The notes beneath the pieces are model-generated. The model worked only from the letters and a program-made list of their open reading frames with translations, was not told the DNA's origin and did not search any database. The position numbers were made by a program, and so were the translations under genes. From positions 2,898,814-2,962,813 of the forward strand of contig NW_022204507.1 of NCBI RefSeq assembly GCF_008831285.2: a stretch of DNA of 64,000 nucleotides. The letters run 5' to 3'. Origin of the DNA: Nymphaea colorata (lineage: Eukaryota > Streptophyta > Magnoliopsida > Nymphaeales > Nymphaeaceae). Shown piece after piece: positions 57,160 to 64,000 of the stretch (its first letter is position 1; every line of letters begins with the position of its first letter).

Positions 57160-57405
57160 GATTGAGCTAGCAACTTTCAAAGAAACAAAATATGTTGACA
57201 AATGGCAAGCCGCAATGGAAGACAAGATGAAGGTATTGAAGTAAAACAAGACCTAGGAGCTTGTACTAAAGCTGCAAGAGTAAAACCAATTACCTCCAAG
57301 TAGGTTGATAAAATAAAAAGAAAGACAAATGACTCAATTGATAGATACATGGCTCGTCTGATCACAAAAGGATTTTCATGTCAGTAACTCCCTCATGGTC
57401 TGATC
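57160..57405 (+). pseudogene. Copia RT fragment
   Basis: Shifting frames read A-T-F-K-E-T-K-Y-V-D-K-W-Q-A-A-M-E-D-K-M (57171-57230), then N-K-T-stop-E-L-V, and R-K-T-N-D-S-I-D-R-Y-M-A-R-L-I-T-K-G-F-S (about 57322-57380). This is the start of copia RT (family N-K-T-W-E-L-V; K-A-R-L-V-A-K-G). The Trp has become a stop (TAG). Isolated fragment. Confidence 0.78.
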
Positions 57406-58999
57406 GCTGTGTTGTAAGAACCGGTATCTGAATTGACATTGTTTGCTGCCAATTTGGTGGACTGGCCAATTCAATAATGTAAATGATTTAGATGCAAATC
57501 AGCAAAAAAAGAAAAATTAATACAACATGAAGAGTAGAAACCCGACAAAAAGAGAACATGATATTGGAAATATGTTGTGAAGCTAAGGGTTGCTATGAGA
57601 AAGACATGGTAATCTTCCGTGCCAAGCAGGGTGCTCGATGGAGAAATCAGAACGATATCACTTTCGTTTCAAGAGAAGTAGACTTGAGTCTTCCAACAAT
57701 TTAAATTAAACAAAAAAAAAAGGTGAGTTTTTCTGGAAGAGAATCTATAAAAGGACCTTGCTAATTGTCCTGGTGATAACATTACTTGGCAACTTAATTA
57801 AACACTAGTAGTATGTAGAATCGATGTACATCAGCTATCCTGGTTTGAACCAATAGACGTTCAAGGCAGCTACCCATCATAGTCTGATTGAGACGTTGTA
57901 AAAATCAGCTACGAGTGGAATGATTCTTTTGTAATAGAAGGGAGGGCAGCCCTATCTACGAGTGGATGATTCATTGTCGTGGGATAAATTGTATTGATAA
58001 TGGCTCTTTAACCCGTTTATTCATTCACTCATTTCAGAAGTCTATAGTTTTATTGTCTTTTGATCCAGAATTAAATGTTCTATCCATGGAAATAGGCTGT
58101 CATTCCATCCTTAACAAAAGGATATGTCTGTACCAACGAAATATGGATTCCGACTTATTTTTGTTACTAAGTTGGGTTTGCAATAATTTGTAAAACACAT
58201 GGGTTTGGTAGAAAGAGATAAGTGGAGGTAAATCGGTATCTTCGATGTGTCAGCCAATCTGGTGATTTTAACAACTTAATTAGTTTTGAATCGGTTCAAA
58301 ATATTAAAAATCAGATTCTTCTGATAAATAAATAAACAAAAAAGCAATAATTTTTTATATTTCACTAAACAAGCAACATAGTTGCACATCATGTTTTTAC
58401 ATTATTGATGAGAGCCACCACTTATACGGAAAAAACACATAAAAACCCCAAAAATAAGTCAGCCAAATAATTCAGCAAAGATAAATGCGACAGAGAAAAA
58501 ATGCTTTTTCCCAATTTTTTCTTGTTTTTTCCATTTTTTTCGTTTTTGACATTTTTTCACAATTCTTAATGTGAAACAGCTTGTTTCCATTTTCTAATTT
58601 TTTATTTTGGCTTACCTATTTATTTTTATGTTGCCTTATTAGTTTCTCATTTATCTTACTTTCCCCTAATTTTTAGGTTGTTTCAAATTTTTTAAAAATT
58701 TTCCATATGTAATTCCCTTATTTTTCCATGCTCGTCATATTATTTGATAGAAAAGGAGAAACCATATCTGTATAAACTATGGTCGAGATTTTGGATACAT
58801 AGAAAAAAAAGTTCAATTGACAACTTTGATATGGGATTGAATAGCATTGAAAACATGGAAAGGGAAATAAGATAAGGGCTTCATTGATGTAATCATCAAT
58901 GGTTCCGCTGGATTTGGAAATGCGAAGCAATGTCTTCCAAAGCAGTAGACCTGAGTCTTCTACAACTCCAAGACGAAAAGGACATAAAATTCAAGAAGA
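57406..58999. other. Spacer upstream of the receptor kinase
   Basis: AT-rich, no gene. It contains a partial copy of the kinase promoter region (57655-57755), described separately. Confidence 0.45.
57655..57755 (+). repeat. Partial duplicate of the receptor-kinase upstream region
   Basis: AGTAGACTTGAGTCTTCCAAC ... GGAAGAGAATCTATAAAAGG at 57677-57754 parallels AGTAGACCTGAGTCTTCTAC ... AAGAAGAGAATCTATATATA at 58944-59012, just before the kinase start. It suggests an earlier tandem kinase gene was deleted here. Confidence 0.55.
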
Positions 59000-59002
59000 G
59001 AA

Positions 59003-59013
59003 TCTATATATAA
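59003..59013 (+). promoter_or_regulatory. TATA box of the receptor kinase
   Basis: CTATATATAAACT lies 55-65 bp before the ATG at 59068, suiting a short 5' leader. Confidence 0.6.
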
Positions 59014-59067
59014 ACTAAATACCATGATTCCTGTTCACGGGTCTTCTACACAGAAATTTGGACAGGC

Positions 59068-59541
59068 ATGGCTACCACCAGTCGGTTACCTCAGCCACTT
59101 GGCTTTCTTTTGTGTTGCGCCTTCACCTTGACTCTGGTTCTCAGCCAGAAGGAGGCAATCTTAGCTCTTGCTTCTCTGAGCAACGTGACTGATCAATGGG
59201 CATTGCTGTCTTTCAAATCTCTTGTCACTAAAGACCCTTATAATGTGTTATCAAATTGGAATTCCAGCATCTCCTTGTGTGACTGGAATGGAGTTTCTTG
59301 CAGTCGTGGTTCACAAAGGGTCGTTGCTCTGAAGCTCTTCGACAAGGCCCTTGAAGGTACAATGTCCCCATACGTCAGCAATCTCTCCTTCTTACGGGTT
59401 CTTGATCTCAGGAACGATAACTTCCATGGTCATCTTCCCATTGATTTCAGTTGCCTCCCTTGGTTGGAAAAACTTTCCCTATGGAAAAACCATTTTAAAG
59501 GGTTAATTCCACAAACACTGAGCCACTGTCATCATCTCTAA
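59068..59541 (+). CDS. Truncated 157-codon secreted LRR ORF at the 5' end of the pseudogene
   Basis: The first open frame keeps the native ATG, a hydrophobic signal peptide (F-L-L-C-C-A-F-T-L-T-L-V-L), the LRR N-cap and about three LRRs before TAA. If transcribed, it would give a short secreted LRR protein without a membrane anchor. With a TATA box in place, expression is possible but unproven. The following segment continues in frame (V-L-L-A-P-E-N-E-F-Y-G-S-I-P) as far as about 59685, showing that the stop is a point change. Confidence 0.5.
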   Translation: MATTSRLPQPLGFLLCCAFTLTLVLSQKEAILALASLSNVTDQWALLSFKSLVTKDPYNVLSNWNSSISLCDWNGVSCSRGSQRVVALKLFDKALEGTMSPYVSNLSFLRVLDLRNDNFHGHLPIDFSCLPWLEKLSLWKNHFKGLIPQTLSHCHHL

Positions 59542-59767
59542 GTACTTTTGGCACCAGAAAACGAATTTTATGGAAGCATTCCAGAGTCCCTAGGCCGCTT
59601 GCCAAAACTCAAGGTCATTAATTTTTTTTGTAACTGGCTCACGGGAAGCATTCCAGTCACTTTTGCCAACCTCTTAAACACTGGATGCTGTTGATATTGG
59701 TCAAAATCACATACACAGTAAGATTCCTTCCAGGTTGGGAAGCGCAACCCACTTGACATAATTTAAT

Positions 59768-61009
59768 GTGCAAATGACCAATCTCACTGGTGCATTGCCT
59801 GAGAGCTTGTTTAACCTATCTGCTCTTCAGTTTTTGAGCTTTGAGATGAATCAACTCACAAGGCATCTCCCTAAAGATGCTGGCCGCTTCCTGCTTAATC
59901 TAAAGGAACTCTACTTGGGTGCAAACAACTTTGATGCCCCTTTTCCACCTTCTTTTTCAAATGCTACTAGTCTCCAAATTTTTACTGCAGAAGACAATAA
60001 ATTTAGTGGTCCTATACCGTTAGAATTAGGGAGTCTAACACAACTCAGAAGGCTCTGTCTTTGGGGAAATTTGTTCACCAATGCCCCTGGCAGTCGTGAG
60101 CTTTCCATTCTCACATCCTTCACCAAGTGTCGAATGGTAAAAGAATTTTATCTCTCAAAAAACCATCTAAACAGTATTCTTCCTGCCTCCATTGGAAACC
60201 TCACAACCACCTTGTGGAACCTTGACCTTTCTTTTAATGAGATTGAGGGTACTATCCCATTAGCTTTACCCAACTTGACAAAGTTGATGTCCTTAGACTT
60301 GAGTTTCAACAAAATAAAGGGGTCTATTCCACCAAATATGGGATCAATGGAAAAGTTACAGGAATTGACTCGTTCTGGCAATGCCTTAGAAGGTTCAATT
60401 CCAAACTCACTTTACCAATTGGTCTACATGGGTATTCTTTATTTGGACAATAATGCACTAAGTGGGTCAATCTCAACCTCTATAAACAATCTCACGAATC
60501 TACAGAAGTTGAACTTAAATTCAAACAGTTTCTCATCAGCACTTCCTCCTGCCCTTTGTGAGTTGAAGGATTTGATATGGCTTTACTTGCAAGACAACTC
60601 TTTCACTGGTCTCCTGCCTTTAGATGTGGGAAATTTGGTTGCAGTGGACAAAATGGATATCTCTGTAAACCAGTTGAGCAGAGAGCTGCCTGTGTCCTTA
60701 TCAGAGCTCCAAAGGCTAGAGTATTTGAATCTCTCCAAAAATTCATTTGATGGCCACATTCCCGGAAACCTTGATGGTATGGTAAATATTAAAATTATTG
60801 ACCTTTCCCATAATAAGCTTTGCGGTGGGATTCCAAAATCATTGGAAAACCTTCAACAACTCCAAGTCTTGGACTTATCCCTCAACCGATTGGATGGAGC
60901 GATTCCAAGTGGTGGAAATTTCACAAACCTTTCTATAGATTCATTTGTAGGAAATTATGCACTATGTGGAGCTCCCAAGTTCCATGTGCCAGTATGTTCA
61001 GATGGATGA
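59768..61009 (+). pseudogene. Main LRR ectodomain segment of the kinase pseudogene
   Basis: 413 open codons hold about 16 LRRs of 24 residues with the plant-specific x-x-G-x-I-P signature (for example F-S-G-P-I-P, I-E-G-T-I-P, I-K-G-S-I-P, L-E-G-S-I-P, F-D-G-H-I-P). It ends with the LRR C-cap. It is open over its whole length despite lesions on both sides. Many N-x-S/T sites suit a glycosylated extracellular domain. Confidence 0.88.
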
Positions 61010-61723
61010 AGAAGCACAACATTGTCAACATGATCAAAGTTGATATTCTTTTAGCAAGTGGGGGCTTTGCGCTTCTACTCATTGTATGGATACTCATTTT
61101 TGTCGCAAAATATAGAAAGAGGGGGTTGAAGAGACATTCTCACGAGGTTGAAAGATTTCGTGGAATTGCCCTCCCAGTGATCACATACAGAATGTTATCT
61201 CAAGCGACAAACAACTTCAGCGATGCAAATTTTGAGGGCACTGGAAGCTTTGGTTCAGTGTATAAAGGAATTTTGGTGGATGGAACAACGGTGGCTATTA
61301 AGGTCCTAAACTTGTTATCTGAGAGAGCATCAAAAAGTTTTGACATTGAATGCAATGCAATTTGCCAAATTAGACAGTGAAACCTTCTTAGAGTCATCAC
61401 ATCTTGCTCCAGAGCAGATTTCAAGGCTTTAGTTCTCCAATACATGCCCCTTGGAAGCCTAGAAGTCTGTCTATATTCAGGTGGCCATTACTTGAATCTC
61501 TTCCAAAGATTAGGTATCATGATTGATGTTGCTTGTGCACTAGAATATCTTCACCATGGTTGCTGGGAGACTATTGTTCATTGTGATCTAAAGCCAAGTA
61601 ATGTGCTCCTAGATGAGAATATGACAGCACATGTTGGTGACTTTGGCATTGCAAAGATGCTAGTTGGTCACAAAACTTCAACTCTTACAAGCACGCTTGG
61701 AACCACCGGATACATTGCGCCAG

Positions 61724-62259
61724 GTACCAACTATTTTTCCTATCATAAATTCTATGCTTGAACTGTTTCTTAGACAACTTGGTCCTGCTTACCATGGAGA
61801 GGAAGTTCTATCAACATCCATAATTTCCAAATATCAAGCTTTAATTTTAGATTACCAACCAGTTGACAACTGATTACTTGGATTTTATTATGAAAAAGAG
61901 AAAAATCTGATTAATAAGTGAAATTAATGGGGATGATACTATGCAATTTTGCATCTGAATATGAGTCTGAATCAAACAAGATGGTGAACATTAAACCTAA
62001 TTATTCACACACATACATTAATGCCAGCAAGTTTGCCTTTTGAGTGTGCTTCTTTCTTTAGTAAAATTTCACTTCCTCCTTTCAAATGCATGGAAACAAA
62101 AAATGGAGTTTCGTGTACACTATAAATCAAAATGAAATAATTAGTCCTAATTTTTTGCACCACTTTCTTTATTTCTGAAATCATCTCATTAACGACAATG
62201 TGCATTGTCTACTAAAGATTGCAATGATCATGGCTGACCTTGTTGGGTGGATGAATTAG
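61724..62259 (+). other. Conserved intron of the LRR-XII kinase
   Basis: GCGCCAG|GTACCAAC is the donor and GAATTAG|AATTC the acceptor, 536 bp, splitting the Glu codon of the A-P-E motif in phase 1. This matches the single intron position of the LRR-XII family and rules out a retrocopy. Confidence 0.8.
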
Positions 62260-62659
62260 AATTCAGGGCCATCGGAAAGGTGTCGACCAAAGCAAATGTG
62301 TACAGCTATGGGATTCTTCTGCTTGAGGTGTTTACCAGAAGAAAGCCTACCGATGAAAGTTTTAATGGGGACTTTACTTTGTGGCAGTGGGTGGCTGAAG
62401 CGTTTCTTCTTGCAATTTCAGATGTCATCGATGATCATCTTCTGAAGCAAAATAACAGTGAAACGGTTTCAGATCATGCTGCCAAAGGACATCTTCTGAA
62501 GCAAAATAACAGCGGAACTGTTCTAAATAGCTGCTTGTCATGATCATGGAGATGGGGTTGTCATGTTCAAGGAACGCACCAACTGAGGGAATGGGCATGA
62601 AGGAGGTGGTTGCTAGGCTTAAAACGATACAGCAGAAGGCTTCCTCTTTGGAAGAATGA
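62260..62659 (+). pseudogene. Second exon (kinase C-lobe) of the receptor kinase
   Basis: It reads G-K-V-S-T-K-A-N-V-Y-S-Y-G-I-L-L-L-E-V-F-T-R-R-K-P-T-D-E (family G-D-V-Y-S-Y-G; the Asp is Asn here, and it is normally conserved). After a small internal duplication and a frameshift near 62530 it reads M-E-M-G-L-S-C-S-R-N-A-P-T-E, then M-K-E-V-V-A-R-L-K, and ends at TGA 62657-62659. Confidence 0.85.
62433..62525 (+). repeat. Internal duplication in the kinase exon 2
   Basis: CATCTTCTGAAGCAAAATAA with CAGTG/CAGCG occurs at 62437 and 62491, 54 bp apart, with GAAAC/GAACTG-GTT continuing. It adds 18 codons and keeps frame. Confidence 0.8.
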
Positions 62660-64000
62660 CAAAAATAAACCAATCCTTTATACGTATAAATTGGGATCCT
62701 TATTGGATCCCACTTGAATATTGGACCCACATTTTTATTCAGTTATGAAATCTCATGACCAATCTAAATCTGTTTGCTCCAAATTTGTGGATCCAAAATC
62801 AGGTGATCAAGTGGCAGCTGAGCTTAGTCCAACCAAATCGAGTCCGGTCTCCAAAATGGAGAATTCCTAGTACCACCAGGAAGCATCTGACATCTCACAA
62901 AAATGCACACAGTTCTTCCATGATAAACTAAATGATATATAAAATTATTACCCTCTAAATGCACATTTATGCTTTGCCTATGTTTTCATGCCTGAAGACT
63001 CTAGAATTAAAAAAAAAAAGAAATGAAAAGAAAAGAAAAATGTACATCCCTGCCTGGACGACATCGCCTCCCTGGCTGGACGGCTTCCTCCCTGGCACGA
63101 TGGTGAGTGGTCGATTTAAAGTATCAAAAAATTTTATTTCCGCTAGCATGTCGGGCATTCCAGCTACCGTGATATTCGATTGATTCTAGAACGAATGTCT
63201 CATAATTTTGGGAGGATTTTATGAAGTTTTTGTGCTAGAAGTGTTCTAGGATCGACCTAAAAGAATTTTCATTAAAACCTATCAACCTTTGAATCAATCT
63301 TTAACTGAAAAGCTCTGATTTCTATTGGCTTGTGATTTCTCCTTTTCCAGCAGAAAATCTTGATTTCCAATGCACAATTCGGTTTTTTGAAGATTGAAAA
63401 TGAGTGATTTTGCTTGAAAACGGTTTAGGTCGAGCTAGAGCGTTGTTGCATCAAGAAATGAGTAGAAGTGCTTCACATTTGATTGGTTTTGGAGAAAATC
63501 CAGTGGCTGGTCGGTTATTCTGCTTTTCCTGCAGCAAATCTTTGATTTTCAGTACTAAAATTGGCTTCTCCGGGCCGCTTAAATTGAGTTTTTTTGGCTC
63601 CAAAATGGCTGAGAAGTGGGTTTTGATTGGTTTTCGAAGCAAGAGTAATCAAAATAACCTAGAACAGGCAGGATTATGAACCAAACCACAAGGCTGCTTT
63701 CGCCAGCCAGTTTCTTTGAAAAACCGGTGAAAAGATTGAAAACTCCTGCATCAAATTGGCACTATTTTTGTTTATAATTTGCTGTTTTAGTTACTTTTAT
63801 ATATTAACTGTATTCTCCTTTTCAGATATTCATACACTTGGATTTTAATACGAATGAGAGAAGGTCATATCCAAATTTGTATCTGAAATCAGAATTCAAA
63901 ATCTGATTCCAATCTGAATGTGACTTTTATATTCATATATGAATCTGAATCTGAATCCGGATTTGGAACTCAAATCCAGCTGATATTCAAAATTTGCACT
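62660..64000. other. Spacer downstream of the kinase
   Basis: No gene recognised. Overlapping frames at 63404-63679 and 63451-63642 face each other and show no domain. AATCTGAATCTGAATCCGG-type repeats at 63880-63960 resemble those at 52140-52460. Confidence 0.45.

Larger units (their letters stand above)
59068..62659 (+). pseudogene. LRR-XII (Xa21/EFR/FLS2-type) receptor-like kinase, pseudogene
   Basis: Parts in order: signal peptide (residues 1-27), LRR N-cap with L-S-N-W-N and C-D-W-N-G-V-S-C (59245-59300), an LRR ectodomain to about 60960 with many L-x-x-L-x-L-x-x-N-x-x-x-G-x-I-P repeats, a C-cap G-N-Y-A-L-C-G (60950-60970), a membrane segment (about 61040-61110) and a kinase domain with G-T-G-S-F-G-S-V-Y-K-G (61240), V-A-I-K (61291), H-C-D-L-K-P-S-N (61579) and G-D-F-G (61636). 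The Cys before the catalytic Asp makes it a non-RD kinase, typical of immune receptors. The intron after A-P-(E) (61724-62259) is the family position. Defects: CAA-to-TAA type stop (59539-59541), a frameshift at about 59685 and others near 59760 and 61000, a TGA in the kinase (61378-61380; family H-R-N), and a frameshift near 62530. Such receptors sense microbial patterns at the plasma membrane. This copy cannot make the full protein. Confidence 0.92.

Noticed and set aside
63404-63679. Facing frames of 91 and 63 codons
   Set aside because: Antisense shadows of each other with no recognisable domain.
1-64000. tRNA genes, rRNA genes, organellar inserts
   Set aside because: I looked for cloverleaf-like and rRNA-like stretches by eye and saw none; the TGGTATCA motifs are primer sites, not tRNA genes. 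A tRNAscan-SE run would be decisive.

Overview
This is nuclear DNA from a flowering plant. It holds Ty1/copia and Ty3/gypsy retrotransposons primed by tRNA-Met-like sites, plant mobile domain (PMD), FAR1/FRS-like and Ulp1-like remnants of the kinds carried by plant transposons, and a plant LRR receptor-like kinase of the Xa21/EFR/FLS2 type (LRR-XII) with the family's characteristic kinase intron. The species cannot be named from sequence alone. No protein-coding gene in the window looks fully intact: every recognisable coding region carries stops, frameshifts or deletions. There are no rRNA or tRNA genes and no CRISPR array that I can see.

Layout. 1-3.46 kb: a decayed Ty3/gypsy element on the minus strand (gag, zinc knuckle, protease, RT, RNase H), cut by the window edge. 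3.5-8.2 kb: AT-rich spacer with two (TA)n microsatellites. 8.2-20.7 kb: an unusual accessory block. It has a fold-back of TTATCTCA-type motif arrays, a PMD pseudogene, a ~250 bp tandem repeat built on TTATCGCA-type words, a 184 bp tandem repeat, a Ulp1-like peptidase remnant, more TTATCTCATT-rich DNA and a FAR1/FRS-like remnant. I read this block as one or more decayed Mutator-like (MULE) transposons. 20.7-29.6 kb: a non-coding element with two long direct repeats (2.5 and 2.8 kb), a tRNA-Arg-like primer site and internal tandem repeats, best explained as a non-autonomous Tat/Ogre-like LTR element. 29.8-30.7 kb: a copia gag/protease fragment. 31.4-35.6 kb: a copia element with both LTRs but a deleted integrase core. 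36.9-44.7 kb: a satellite array of 115 bp monomers in a 344 bp three-monomer higher-order unit, whose orientation flips at a hairpin near 44.03 kb. 44.7-53 kb: spacer with a G-tract duplication, an unidentified 154-codon ORF, two copia gag fragments, a pair of ~0.3-0.4 kb direct repeats 3.7 kb apart and unidentified exon-like pieces. 53.0-55.7 kb: a copia element lacking its integrase and most of its pol. 57.2-57.4 kb: a copia RT fragment. 59.0-62.66 kb: the LRR-XII receptor kinase pseudogene. 62.7-64 kb: spacer.

How the parts relate. Nothing here forms a working pathway. The window is a retrotransposon-rich, probably heavily methylated plant region. The inactivating changes that I can polarise against family consensus are often G-to-A or C-to-T (Trp codons to stops, the Ulp1 catalytic Cys to Tyr, a copia protease Asp to Asn, Arg and Gln codons to stops in the kinase gene), as expected from long-term cytosine deamination. 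The best candidates for something undescribed are the 8.2-20.7 kb TTATCNCA block and the higher-order satellite with its inversion point.
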